Assembly: GCA_030066195.1 (NCBI GenBank)
Contig: JASJCB010000044.1
Coordinates: forward strand, 1 to 64,000
Direction of reading: 5' to 3'
DNA length: 64,000 nucleotides
DNA from: Acidobacteriota bacterium
GTDB taxonomy: Bacteria; Acidobacteriota; Holophagae; Acanthopleuribacterales; Acanthopleuribacteraceae
Under the pieces are notes generated by a model. It was not told the DNA's origin. It worked only from the letters and a program-made list of their open reading frames with translations, and did not search any database. Both the position numbers and the translations under genes were made by a program. The first letter of the stretch is position 1. Each line of letters opens with the position of its first letter. Below are positions 9,802 to 18,325 of the stretch, in pieces.

Positions 9802-10575
9802 ATGACTCATGTCAGGTTGTACGTAGTTCTCTGTTCAGCATGTCTTTGTTTTTCTTCTTTTGCCTGGCAACCATGGGACAAGATTCCCGATTTGATGTAC
9901 CAGCCTCGTTATGAAGGCGCGATTTGGGTTTCCGCCGAACTATTGAAGAATAAGGTCTAAAAACGGAGCGATCGACCCTGAATTTTTAGAGAAGTTGGAC
10001 GAAGTTGGTCGGAATTCACTCTCCAGAGCCATGGAGCCCCGCAAAAAGCAGAGAATGAAATTCTCCCCTCAGGCGATTGCCGGAACTACACAACTCTGGC
10101 TTCGGCTCCGTAAATGAAAACTTACCTTGAGATCGAAGCACTGCTGGAAGGAAGCCAATTCATCGGGCAGGGGGTCATACACGCTGTTCAACCGGGTTTT
10201 CTGGACGGGCACCCGGTAAGCATGCTGTCAGTTGAGATTGCCAGGCCGCTGTTCAGTCAAAGCGTTCAAAAGCCAAAACTTATCTACATCGCCTATCCCA
10301 ATGCAAAGATCCAAGTCAACGGGGCGACCTTCTGCTCCGGGTTGCGACATCCGTACATTCCCCGAATCGGTGGACGGATTGCTACTTTTTTGGACAAACC
10401 CATCGATCGTGACGGCAAACTATTTTTTGCATCGCCTGAAATGATTTTTTTTGAAGACAGTTTCGGGTCGCTCCCTGCGCCTCCAAGATTGAAGTTAGAT
10501 CCTTTCATTCATAACACGGAAACGTTTGACAACTTTTTGAAGAAGTTGAGATTTTGCTTGCAGCAAAGGCTATGA
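9802..10575 (+). pseudogene. Frameshifted gene for a small exported protein of unknown function
   Basis: Three consecutive open frames look like pieces of one gene. Piece 1 (9802-9960, ATG with GGAG upstream) gives a signal peptide and about 50 residues ending at LLKNKV. Piece 2 (from about 9956 to 10117, next frame) continues with KNGAIDPEFLEKLDEVGRNS and has no start of its own. Piece 3 (10114-10575, next frame again) starts at an ATG that overlaps the stop of piece 2, and it carries 153 residues. Each junction falls at a short A-run (9959-9963 and 10112-10114), a common place for indels or sequencing errors. Piece 3 alone could also be read as an intact 153-residue gene. No family was recognised. 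Confidence 0.55.
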
Positions 10576-10641
10576 ACGTGCTTCAATAATAAAGCATCTA
10601 TTTGCCTTACAATACAATCGTAACTTCAGTGGAGGAGCCCA

Positions 10642-10842
10642 ATGAGAAAACGGCTACTTGGCCTCTTAGCTTTCTTTGCTTTGGTACCCCTGGTCGTGGC
10701 TGGGTGTTTACCCGGTAACGGCCACCCGGTTTTCGAGCTTGAAGACGGCAGTCTTTTGATCGTCACGGATTGGTGTTGCACGCCTGTGGGTGATGGTTCT
10801 GAGCTTTCCTGCACAGATGGCGAAGTTTGGTTTAACTTGTAA
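10642..10842 (+). CDS. Small Cys-containing lipoprotein
   Basis: This is a 66-residue protein with a lipoprotein signal (charged start MRKRL, hydrophobic core, lipobox VVAGC at about 18-22), so it should be lipid-anchored. The mature part is only about 45 residues, with a Cys pair (DWCCTPVGDG) and a third Cys (SCTDGE). A GGAGG lies eight bases before the ATG, and a strong hairpin follows the stop, supporting a real small gene. Function unknown. Confidence 0.7.
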   Translation: MRKRLLGLLAFFALVPLVVAGCLPGNGHPVFELEDGSLLIVTDWCCTPVGDGSELSCTDGEVWFNL

Positions 10843-10848
10843 AACGAT

Positions 10849-10869
10849 GCGGGGGCGTGCAGCCCCCGC
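10849..10869 (+). terminator. GC-rich hairpin after the small lipoprotein gene
   Basis: GCGGGGGC (10849-10856) pairs perfectly with GCCCCCGC (10862-10869) across a 5-base loop, seven bases past the stop codon. There is no clean T-run after it, so it may pause transcription or stabilise RNA rather than end it fully. Confidence 0.55.
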
Positions 10870-10894
10870 CAAGCTTAAAATAGTAGAAAATCCT

Positions 10895-11218
10895 ATGTTC
10901 ATTTTCATGACATTATTTTTATTTTCTGAACCGATGAATGTAAAAGTCGATGGCTCTATAATGGACCTGGATCTGTATACGGAAGAGGGTCACAATGTAA
11001 AGCTTAAAGACGTTGTCAGTAATAGTTTTTGCTTTTTCATTTCGATACGGTGCAAGATTTGCGAAGAAAGTATGCTAATCATAGAGCAAATTTTCCCAGA
11101 TAGTGAGAATATAATTTTTCTTGTAGAGGGCAAGCCAGATCTAAATAGTTTTGCTAAAACGAACAAAGGTAAGCCTATGTTATTGGATATTTGTCATGGT
11201 CGCTTGAAGGTAAAATAA
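10895..11218 (+). CDS. Short thioredoxin-like protein with CxxC motif
   Basis: The product is 107 residues from the ATG at 10895, chosen because the longer open frame upstream only shadows the lipoprotein gene. The N-terminus is hydrophobic (MFIFMTLFLF). The centre has a beta-strand followed by Cys53 and Cys56 (FFISIRCKICEES), the arrangement of the redox-active CxxC in thioredoxin/TlpA-like proteins. It then has a C-terminal strand with a Pro (KGKPMLLDI) in the place of the cis-Pro loop. It is shorter than TlpA-type proteins. The next gene starts directly after the stop, so the two are probably co-transcribed. The fold assignment is tentative. Confidence 0.6.
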   Translation: MFIFMTLFLFSEPMNVKVDGSIMDLDLYTEEGHNVKLKDVVSNSFCFFISIRCKICEESMLIIEQIFPDSENIIFLVEGKPDLNSFAKTNKGKPMLLDICHGRLKVK

Positions 11219-12181
11219 ATGGGCATATTTCTTATTCTTTTACTTGGTTCATCGTGGAAGCTGACAGGGACTGATATTTATCGTGGTTTTACCAGCGAGC
11301 GTGTGGTCAACGCAGGTAAAAACGGCTGGTTTCTCCTTGATTCCCAGGAACAGAGGATACTCCATTACGATATTTCAGGAAAATACCTAAAACAGGTTTC
11401 AAAGAGGGGGGAAGGTCCGGGTGAAATCAACCAGGCCAACAAAATCCAATTCTTTGATAACCATCTTTATGCTATCGCTCAGAGTCGCGTATGGGTTTTC
11501 AACAGCTCGGGTATGTTTATTCGCAAGATGCTGACACCGAAGAGTCTCGATCTGGAAAAAATTCCCGGCGGCTGGTTGGGGTTACCAAGTCCTTTGAGTA
11601 TTTTGGAATCTAACGAGATCATCTTCTTAAACGAGGGCCTGGAACCTATCTCCCAACTTTGCCGATGGGATGAAATCATCGAGAAGACGCCTCGTCGCAG
11701 GAGGACTCAGTTACCTCTCAAAAGAGATCGTGCCTGTATTGCAATCAGCCCCGATCGGGAACGGCTTTATCTTCGCAGGCCGGGAAAGAGTTTCATCGAG
11801 GTCTGGGATCTTTTAAAGCGCACTCGGGTTAGTGAAATGTCACTTGGAGTAACTCTTTCCTTAAAAGACAATCTCGCCCTCCATAGGGAAGCCATAGAAA
11901 AAAAGGGATTGAGCATCGGTATCTATTCCTGGCTTCCAGAGCTGAGGTGTGTTCCTAACGGCGACATCTATTTCTTCTCCATTCCCCACGCATCGCCTCC
12001 TATTGCTTTTGACCCCAACGGTCGATCGCTCGTACCAAAATATACCCTTGAGGATCTAGACCGCCTTATCGACTATGAAGGTGGATTTTTTTTCGTAGCG
12101 GATCGCATGCCTGAAAGTGGTGCGTATTTTCTTTCTCGCATTCCCGAAGGGAACTTGGTCGACTATTTACATTCCCGCTGA
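11219..12181 (+). CDS. 6-bladed beta-propeller protein, probably exported
   Basis: This 320-residue protein starts directly after the thioredoxin-like gene. A short hydrophobic start (MGIFLILLLGSS) is followed by propeller-type repeats. The GEGPGE motif (KRGEGPGEINQ, about 63-73) marks the 6-bladed beta-propeller family found in Bacteroidota and Acidobacteriota. Blade strands such as FLLDSQEQRILHYDISGKYLKQV and RVWVFNSSGMFIRKM are clear. A second, diverged family member is encoded at 52780-53766 on the other strand. Substrate and role are unknown. Confidence 0.8.
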   Translation: MGIFLILLLGSSWKLTGTDIYRGFTSERVVNAGKNGWFLLDSQEQRILHYDISGKYLKQVSKRGEGPGEINQANKIQFFDNHLYAIAQSRVWVFNSSGMFIRKMLTPKSLDLEKIPGGWLGLPSPLSILESNEIIFLNEGLEPISQLCRWDEIIEKTPRRRRTQLPLKRDRACIAISPDRERLYLRRPGKSFIEVWDLLKRTRVSEMSLGVTLSLKDNLALHREAIEKKGLSIGIYSWLPELRCVPNGDIYFFSIPHASPPIAFDPNGRSLVPKYTLEDLDRLIDYEGGFFFVADRMPESGAYFLSRIPEGNLVDYLHSR

Positions 12182-12260
12182 ATATGGAAGGAAAAACCTG
12201 ATGATGCCTTGAGACGGTTGCAAGTTGTCGATTCAAGGAGCTTGGACCAGGCTTACGTAT

Positions 12261-14543
12261 CTATTTCTTGTCCGGCGGCATGTTCTCCATGAGGTAGCGG
12301 GTTAACAGGCCGAAGAGGTGCCGAGTCGTGCCCTCTCCCTCGCGGATGCCGTGGGAGCGGTTGGGGTAGGCCATCATGGTGAAGTGTTTGTTGTGCTCGA
12401 TCAGCTTGTTGATCAGCTTTTCGGTGCCCTGGTAATGCACGTTGTCGTCGCCGGTTCCGTGTACCAGCAGCAGGTTGCCTTTCAGGTTTTGCGCGAAGGT
12501 GATCGGCGATCCCTGTTCGTAGTTTTCCGCGTCCTCGTCCGGCAGGCCCGTGTAGCGTTCTTGGTAGATGGTGTCGTAAAGTCGCTGGTCCGGGACCGGC
12601 GCTACCGACATGCCCGTATGGTAGATCTCGGGATAGCGAAACAAGGCGTTCAGGGTAGATGAACCGCCGCCGCTCCAGCCCCAGATAGCAATTCGCTCCG
12701 CGTCCACGAAATCCCATTTTCCCATGGCTTTCGCGGCTTCCGCCTGGTCGGCAGAAGTCAGCACGCCGATCTTGCCGTAGACACATTTGCGCCATTCCCT
12801 GCCCCGCGGCGACGGCGTGCCGCGATTGTCGACCGTGGCCATGAGGTAGCCTTTTTGCGTCAGCATCAGATGCCACAGGTAGCGGCTGCCGCCCCAGGCA
12901 TCCACCGCCGTCTGGCCCCACGGCTCGCCGTAGACGAATATCAACAGCGGGTATTTGCGGTCCGGTTTGAAGTCCGGCGGCTTGATGAGATATCCGTCCA
13001 GCTCCGTACCGTCCGGGGTCTTGACTCGGAAGAAGCTGTGTTCGCCTTTATCCAGCGCTGCCAGCTTTTCGGCCACCTCGGCATTGTCTACCAGTACGCG
13101 CTCGGTTTTGTGCTTCGGCAGGCTGACCAGGGAAATGACCGAGGGGGTGGTCAGGTTGTTGTAGGTGTGGAAGGCCCATTTCTGATCGGGCGAAATATCG
13201 TAGCGATGCGTACCGGGTTGTTTTGGGGAGATGCGTTCGGGCTTGCCCTTGCCGTCCAGGCGGGCGCGGTAGAGGTAGCGCCGGGTGGGGTTTTCGGGCG
13301 ATGCACGGTAATACAGCCAACCGGTCTCGGCATCGATGCTCAGGATGCTGATTGCATCGACCCCCGGCGGCGTGACCGGATACAACATCTTGCCGCTTCG
13401 GTCGAATACATAAGCGCGCCGCCAACCGTCGCGATCGCTGAGCCAGGTGAATTTGGCGCCGTTGTCGAACCAGGTGACGTCGTCCACGGGGTCCAGCCAG
13501 GCCTCGTCTTTTTCCACAAACAGCGGGGTGACCCGACCTGTTTCGGCATCGCCCATGTACAGGGTCAATTGATTTTGCCTGCGATTGAAATGTTGGATCA
13601 ACAGGGATTTGCTGTTTCCCGCCCACTCCATTCGAGCCAGGTAGTTGTTGCGCGGATCGCCGATGATATCGAACCACCGTTTCTCGCCGTCTTCGGTACG
13701 AATCATGTCGAACCAACGCACCTTGCCGTTGTCCAGTTCGATCACGCCGGTGCGACAGGCGCTGTTGGTGGTGCCCGCCTTGGGATACTGCACGGGAATG
13801 ATCTTGGAGTACAGGCCGGACGTGTTGTCGATCATGTGGAACACGCCCACGCCCTCCGCGTCCAGTTGCCAGAAGGCGATCGACTTGCCGTCCGGGCTCC
13901 AGCGAAAGCCGTCGCGCAGGCCGAATTCTTCCTCATAGACCCAGTCGAAGGTGCCGTTGATGATGGTTTCCGAACCGTCGCTGGTCAACTGATCGATACG
14001 GCTGTCGGCCAGGTGCTCGACATAAAGGTTGTTTTTCATCACGTAGGCGACGCGATCGGCTTGAGGCGAGAACTTGGCAAACATCAAGGTGGACGGTTCG
14101 GCCTTGCCCCCCAGTTGCTTGCGTTCCCATGTTTGCAGATCGATCACCCAATAATCGCCGCGAGTATTGCGCCGCCAGACACGCTCGGTATTGGTGAACA
14201 GCAGCAACAGCTTGTGATCGTCGGAAAAGCTGTAATCGTCGACGGTCGCGGGATCGCCGTCCGGTTCAAGGACCAGTTTTTGGGCGGGAACCATGACGGT
14301 GCGTTTCCCGGTGGCGGTATCGTAGACCACGATGTCCCGGCCGTTGCCGTCGGCCGCGTCCTCCAGGGTGGTAAAGCGGCTGCCGTCACCCAGCCAGCGG
14401 GCGGGCCCGAAGGATTCGGTCCGAAATTCCCGATTGCTGTAAATGCGGTCCAGGGTAAGACGCGCGGCATCGTTCGCGGTCAATGCCGGCGGGTTGATGA
14501 GAAAGAGAGCGAAAAGAGCGATCATTCCATACTGATATATCAT
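12261..14543 (-). CDS. Dipeptidyl peptidase IV (S9B) family serine peptidase
   Basis: This secreted exopeptidase of 760 residues would remove X-Pro or X-Ala dipeptides from peptide N-termini. A signal peptide (about 7-23) is followed by the DPP IV eight-bladed propeller, including the substrate-binding Glu cluster 204-206 in WVYEEEFGLRDGF, then a C-terminal alpha/beta hydrolase. The catalytic triad is Ser624 (GWSGGGS), Asp699/700 (HGTGDDNVH) and His731 (NRSHGI); the spacing matches human DPP IV (630/708/740). The nucleophile elbow reads GWSGGG where most DPP IVs have GWSYGG. The start may be the first ATG or the one six codons later. The gene converges with the propeller gene and diverges from the LolA-like operon. 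Confidence 0.95.
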   Translation of the reverse strand: MIYQYGMIALFALFLINPPALTANDAARLTLDRIYSNREFRTESFGPARWLGDGSRFTTLEDAADGNGRDIVVYDTATGKRTVMVPAQKLVLEPDGDPATVDDYSFSDDHKLLLLFTNTERVWRRNTRGDYWVIDLQTWERKQLGGKAEPSTLMFAKFSPQADRVAYVMKNNLYVEHLADSRIDQLTSDGSETIINGTFDWVYEEEFGLRDGFRWSPDGKSIAFWQLDAEGVGVFHMIDNTSGLYSKIIPVQYPKAGTTNSACRTGVIELDNGKVRWFDMIRTEDGEKRWFDIIGDPRNNYLARMEWAGNSKSLLIQHFNRRQNQLTLYMGDAETGRVTPLFVEKDEAWLDPVDDVTWFDNGAKFTWLSDRDGWRRAYVFDRSGKMLYPVTPPGVDAISILSIDAETGWLYYRASPENPTRRYLYRARLDGKGKPERISPKQPGTHRYDISPDQKWAFHTYNNLTTPSVISLVSLPKHKTERVLVDNAEVAEKLAALDKGEHSFFRVKTPDGTELDGYLIKPPDFKPDRKYPLLIFVYGEPWGQTAVDAWGGSRYLWHLMLTQKGYLMATVDNRGTPSPRGREWRKCVYGKIGVLTSADQAEAAKAMGKWDFVDAERIAIWGWSGGGSSTLNALFRYPEIYHTGMSVAPVPDQRLYDTIYQERYTGLPDEDAENYEQGSPITFAQNLKGNLLLVHGTGDDNVHYQGTEKLINKLIEHNKHFTMMAYPNRSHGIREGEGTTRHLFGLLTRYLMENMPPDKK

Positions 14544-14684
14544 AGGGTCATTCTAGTCATACCCCGTCCGCCGGGTCAAGCAGATTCCCTACGGACCCAG
14601 GGCAATCGAGGAAAAAATAAGCGTTAGCGCTGGATCAGGACGGCCCAAATTGGTACTCTTATGCCCGGGGAGATGGAGATGACT

Positions 14685-15383
14685 ATGAAATGGTTTTGTT
14701 TGTGCCTGATAACGCTGACCGCTTTTGCCAACGAGCCGGCAAACAAACAGCGAAAGCGGAAAGTGGAAGTGGACCCCAAGTTGGCCGCGCTCGTGGAGAA
14801 GGTCGACGCCAAGGCTGAAGAGATCAACACCATGCGCGCCGATTTCCGGCAACGCAAGGAAATCTACATGTTGAAAGAGCCGGTGGAAATGAAGGGCGTA
14901 TTCTCGATCCGCCGCCCGGACGGCATGCGCTTCGATTTTGAAGAGAAGGAAGACCTGATCCTGATCATGACCAGGGAAGACATGGTCTCGCTGTCTCACA
15001 AGGCCAAAAAGGCAAGCAGCATCAAGCTGAAGAAACGTCACGGCCGCTTTGTACAACGCCTGCTCAGCGACAAGTTGGGTTCGTTGACCAAATACTTCGA
15101 CATGACCCTTGAAGAGGACGACAAGGGCTACCGGCTTTTGCTGATGCCTGCCAAGCGCAAACTGAAGAAACGATTCAAGAGCATCCACACCGCCGTCAAC
15201 AAGGAGTACCTGATCACCTATATCAAGGTCGAACTGACCGACGGCGATATCTACGAACTCTATCTGGACAACATCCAATTGAACCAGGAACTACCGGGAG
15301 ACATCTTCAACACGGTCATCCCGGAAGGCTACCAGATGGGCGAGCGTATGGACTCGATCTTCGGCGCGGGAGAAAAATTCTGA
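14685..15383 (+). CDS. LolA-like outer-membrane lipoprotein carrier protein
   Basis: This is a periplasmic protein of 232 residues from the ATG at 14685, chosen because GGAG lies six bases upstream and the signal peptide (MKWFCLCLITLTAFA) begins there; upstream ATGs at 14661 and 14679 are alternatives. The body fits the LolA fold: an N-terminal helix (LVEKVDAKAEEINTMRADF), then strands such as GVFSIRRPDGMRFDFE and a C-terminal strand with FNTVIPEGYQ. LolA proteins shuttle lipoproteins from inner to outer membrane. The chain is rich in Lys. It is followed after 50 bases by queE, so transcription is probably shared. It could instead be one of the LolA-like proteins with another lipid substrate. 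Confidence 0.8.
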   Translation: MKWFCLCLITLTAFANEPANKQRKRKVEVDPKLAALVEKVDAKAEEINTMRADFRQRKEIYMLKEPVEMKGVFSIRRPDGMRFDFEEKEDLILIMTREDMVSLSHKAKKASSIKLKKRHGRFVQRLLSDKLGSLTKYFDMTLEEDDKGYRLLLMPAKRKLKKRFKSIHTAVNKEYLITYIKVELTDGDIYELYLDNIQLNQELPGDIFNTVIPEGYQMGERMDSIFGAGEKF

Positions 15384-15433
15384 CCAGGCTTTCCTACCAT
15401 GGGGCCGGCATTTCCTTCACCTACCGGCCCCGC

Positions 15434-16066
15434 TTGAAGATCACCGAGATGTTCCATTCGCTGCAGGGCGAGGGACAGCACGCGGGTTTGCCCTGTACCT
15501 TCATTCGCCTGACCGGGTGCGCCCTGCGCTGTACCTATTGCGACACGCCTTACGCCTTCTACGGCGGGGACTGGCAAAGCTTCGAGCAAATCGCGGCCTA
15601 TGCGGCGGAAAAAGGCGCCCGGCTGGTCCAGATCACCGGCGGCGAGCCGCTGCACCAGAAGGCGGTGTGGCCGCTGATCGACCTGCTGGACGAACGCGGT
15701 TTCAAGGTGTTGGTGGAAACCGGCGGCGCGGTAGATATTGCCGGGCTGAACCCAAACGCCCATATCGTGCTGGACATCAAGACGCCCGAGAGCGGCGAGT
15801 TGGATCGCATGTTATGGGACAACCTGGACAAATTGAAACCCCGGGACGAGGTGAAGTTCGTCACCTGTTCCCTGAAGGACCTGGCTTGGAGTCTGGACAA
15901 GATCCGCGAGCTGAGGTTGGATGATCGCTTTCAGGTGCTGATCTCGCCCATTGCCGAATCCACCGAAAAAGCGGCCTTTGCCGAGGCGGTGATCCAAAGC
16001 GGCCTCCAGGTCAGGTTCCAGGTTCAACTTCACAAAACCTTATGGGGAGACGAGGCGGGCAGATGA
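15434..16066 (+). CDS. queE: 7-carboxy-7-deazaguanine synthase
   Basis: QueE is a radical-SAM enzyme that converts 6-carboxy-tetrahydropterin to 7-carboxy-7-deazaguanine in the queuosine (preQ0) pathway. The protein has 210 residues, the usual length. The iron-sulfur ligands are Cys29, Cys33 and Cys36 (GCALRCTYCDTPYAF), preceded by EMFHSLQGEG and followed by the SAM-binding QITGGEPL and DIKTPESGE. The start is a TTG with a poor ribosome-binding site, chosen because it puts the conserved ITEMFHSLQGEG at the N-terminus as in known QueE proteins. The stop overlaps queC by 4 bases (ATGA). Confidence 0.94.
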   Translation: MKITEMFHSLQGEGQHAGLPCTFIRLTGCALRCTYCDTPYAFYGGDWQSFEQIAAYAAEKGARLVQITGGEPLHQKAVWPLIDLLDERGFKVLVETGGAVDIAGLNPNAHIVLDIKTPESGELDRMLWDNLDKLKPRDEVKFVTCSLKDLAWSLDKIRELRLDDRFQVLISPIAESTEKAAFAEAVIQSGLQVRFQVQLHKTLWGDEAGR

Positions 16067-16755
16067 GACAAAAAGCGGTTGTATTGGCCAGCGGCGGGAT
16101 GGATTCCTGTGTCAGCGCCACCATTGCCTCCAAAACCTACGACCTGGCCATGTTGCACGTCCAATACGGACAACGCACCCAGGAGCGCGAACTGAAAGCC
16201 TTTCGGGACATTGCCGCTCACCTGGGCGCCCAACATACCCTGGTCACGAATTTAGATCACCTGGCCAAAATCGGCGGTTCCTCGCTGACGGACGACTCCA
16301 TGGAAGTGACCGAGGCCGACCTGGAAGCCGTGGACATTCCCACCTCCTACGTGCCCTTCCGCAATGCGCACCTGCTGGCCATCGCCACGTCCTGGGCGGA
16401 AGTACTGGGCGCGGTGCGCATCTTCTTCGGGGCGGTGGAGGAGGACAGCAGCGGTTACCCGGACTGCCGCCGTTCCTTCGTGGAAGCCTATAACAGCCTG
16501 ATCGAGGCGGGCACCAAACCCGAGACGCATATCCAGGTAGAAACCCCGCTGATCGAATTGAGCAAGGAAGCCATCGTCAAAAAGGGCATCGAACTGGACG
16601 CGCCGCTACACCTGACCTGGTCCTGCTACGCCGCGGTGGACGAGGCCTGCGGCCACTGCGATTCCTGCGCCCTACGCCTGCGCGGATTCTACCGCGCCGG
16701 TCACCAAGACCCCGTCACCTACGCACCCGGTACCGATCGCACCCGCTACCGATAG
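16063..16755 (+). CDS. queC: 7-cyano-7-deazaguanine synthase
   Basis: QueC uses ATP and ammonia to convert carboxy-deazaguanine to preQ0, the next step after QueE. The protein has 230 residues. The PP-loop ATP-binding motif is SGGMDS (10-15). The C-terminal zinc site is formed by the Cys cluster in WSCYAAVDEACGHCDSC. The ATG overlaps the queE stop (ATGA), so translation is coupled. The start at 16063 is preferred over an earlier one at 16042 because of this overlap and GAGGCGGG just upstream. QueD and QueF are not in the window. Confidence 0.95.
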   Translation: MRQKAVVLASGGMDSCVSATIASKTYDLAMLHVQYGQRTQERELKAFRDIAAHLGAQHTLVTNLDHLAKIGGSSLTDDSMEVTEADLEAVDIPTSYVPFRNAHLLAIATSWAEVLGAVRIFFGAVEEDSSGYPDCRRSFVEAYNSLIEAGTKPETHIQVETPLIELSKEAIVKKGIELDAPLHLTWSCYAAVDEACGHCDSCALRLRGFYRAGHQDPVTYAPGTDRTRYR

Positions 16756-16761
16756 GCGGGT

Positions 16762-17214
16762 TTACTTCAGGGTTGCGGCCAGTTCATCGAGCCGCTTTTT
16801 GATATCGGCCGCACGCTGTTTGCTGTAAACGCCGAGCCGCAGCCCCACCAGGGGACTCAAGTCGACCCCTTGGGTTTGTTCAAAGCGATAAACGCCGTGC
16901 TTCCCACTACGATAACGAATCAAGAGATAGGTGTTGCGTTCTTGATTCGTAGCTTTACCGTCCATGAGGTCAATGGAATGGAGCGCGGCCAGGGGGATGA
17001 TTTTCCGCTCGGTCATGTTGGGCTTGGGGCGGACGCCGTCGAAATACCGTTCCTCGATGACCATGCTCAGGCCCTTGCGATCGATAAAGGAAACCGAGGT
17101 GCGAATATAACCGGCTTCTTCCGTAAGTCCCTGATTGGAATTGCTCATCAGCCGAGCCAGTTCCGCGTGGGACGCCTGAGGCAGCCCGAAGCACCATAGA
17201 AAAAGCAAGCCCAT
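16762..17214 (-). CDS. Small exported protein of unknown function
   Basis: The predicted product is 150 residues from the ATG at 17214, selected because AGGGAG lies eight bases upstream and a signal peptide (MGLLFLWCFGLPQASHA) then begins the protein; an earlier ATG at 17262 gives a less natural start. The mature part is mixed alpha/beta, with a basic segment (KPNMTERKIIPLAALHSID) and a C-terminal amphipathic helix (RAADIKKRLDELAATLK). It is reminiscent of a PH-like or lipid-binding small domain, but no family was recognised. It converges with queC with only a 6-base gap. Confidence 0.65.
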   Translation of the reverse strand: MGLLFLWCFGLPQASHAELARLMSNSNQGLTEEAGYIRTSVSFIDRKGLSMVIEERYFDGVRPKPNMTERKIIPLAALHSIDLMDGKATNQERNTYLLIRYRSGKHGVYRFEQTQGVDLSPLVGLRLGVYSKQRAADIKKRLDELAATLK

Positions 17215-17399
17215 CGAGTACACTCCCTCTGACAGGTTGGGCAGAAATGACCTACGGATCATTATAGCCTCCGCCCCCGGAAACAGAAGGAAAAGGTGAT
17301 GGGTTATCTTGTGCGTTCGGATGATTCAGAGGTTTTGGCCGACCCGACCGGCTTTTTGAACGAGCGGTTGAGACTGGTCTCCTTCCCGAGCGGAGAACC

Positions 17400-17740
17400 A
17401 TCTCCAAGGCCGGAACCGGCACCAATTCCGGGCATCGCCGTTGTTGAATCGAAAAGAACAACACCTGCCCCGGGAATCGGGCCAAACGGAGGGTCAAAGA
17501 GGGTTTTCGGCCCGGAATGATGACTGTTCGAAGATTGAAACAGGGCATCAATCCCGAGGAGCGATCCTTTGCCGGATCTTTTTCACAACTTAGGCCCCAT
17601 TTTGAAGGCAGGATCGAGACCGTACTCAGCCCGTTTTCCGAAACAACAACCTGGAGACGAGCCGAGTTGTGCGGTATTTCAGGGAAAAAGGGCCGTTCGG
17701 CCACAAAAACCGGCATCATTCCCGAGCACAGAACCGCCCT
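17400..17740. repeat. Dispersed non-coding repeat, copy A
   Basis: This segment aligns along its length, in the same orientation, with 37720-38075. Matching landmarks are GCCGGATCTTTTTCACAAC against GCCGGATTTATTTAACAAC, GAAACAACAACC against GGAATAACAACC, and a 3' block CAGGGAAAAA...CGGCATCATTCCCGAGCACAGAACC with only a few substitutions. A submotif GGCATCA-N-TCCCGAG occurs twice inside this copy (near 17547 and 17711). Long open frames exist on the minus strand of both copies, but they are in different registers, so the DNA rather than a protein is conserved. The flanks (17215-17399 and 17741-17830) hold no recognisable gene. Confidence 0.7.
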
Positions 17741-17830
17741 TATTTCTCGATTCCAAAAGTCCCTTTCCTAAAAATCAGTCCTCATTCTTTGCGCACCGAA
17801 AGTTCAGGGTCAAAGAATTATTTTTGATTC

Positions 17831-17986
17831 TTTGCTCCTGACTTTTCCGGGTCAAGGAACCACAACTGATTTCTTTCACATTACTTTTCAGTGCGCGAAG
17901 AATCGGTTCTCATTTTTTGCTCCTGACTTTTCCGGGTCGAGGAATGAGAACTGATTCTTTGTTCCTGACTTTTCCGGGTCGAGGAA
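17831..17986. repeat. Three-copy direct repeat of about 29 bp
   Basis: The unit TTTGCTCCTGACTTTTCCGG plus GTCRAGGAA occurs at 17831-17859, 17916-17944 and 17958-17986, almost unchanged (one C/T and one A/G difference). Start-to-start spacings are 85 and 42 bases, that is, multiples of about 42. No gene overlaps it. The remainder to 18224 is AT-rich and shows no gene. Confidence 0.8.
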
Positions 17987-18224
17987 TCGGGACGGATTCT
18001 TTGATATTTCATTTACCGAGACAACTTATGACAACCGGAACGGTGCGCCTTCATCACCTTACCGACAACTTTTTGACCTCGAGATATTGCTTGGCCAATT
18101 GGGGCGTGAAGTATGAAATACATCATAAGGGTGGGAGACAGAGAGTGATTTCAGTCATGACGTCAAGCTGTGACGAAATGAATAATCCCGAGACAGGCTT
18201 CAGCGGATGAACATAAGACAAATA

Positions 18225-18245
18225 GCCGAGGTCTCAAGACTCGGC
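18225..18245 (-). terminator. Hairpin terminator candidate for the small minus-strand gene
   Basis: GCCGAG (18225-18230) pairs with CTCGGC (18240-18245). Read on the minus strand it is followed by a T-rich TATTTGTCTT, and it lies about 80 bases past the stop of the 63-residue gene. Confidence 0.45.
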
Positions 18246-18325
18246 GATTGCAAACGAATCCAGGTTTAGCATTCCTCAAGAACCTCGAGAGCATCATGGT
18301 TGCGCCCGGCTCTCTGTCTAAAAGG

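Noticed and set aside
12855..14627. 590-codon plus-strand open frame
   Set aside because: It is antisense to the DPP IV gene, whose catalytic residues are all intact; the plus-strand translation has low complexity and no motif.
17252..17719. 155-residue minus-strand frame in repeat copy A (and the 162-residue one in copy B)
   Set aside because: The two frames are in different registers relative to the DNA alignment, so no common protein is conserved.
17831..17986. CRISPR array
   Set aside because: Only three units, with unequal spacers of 56 and 13 bases and no cas genes.
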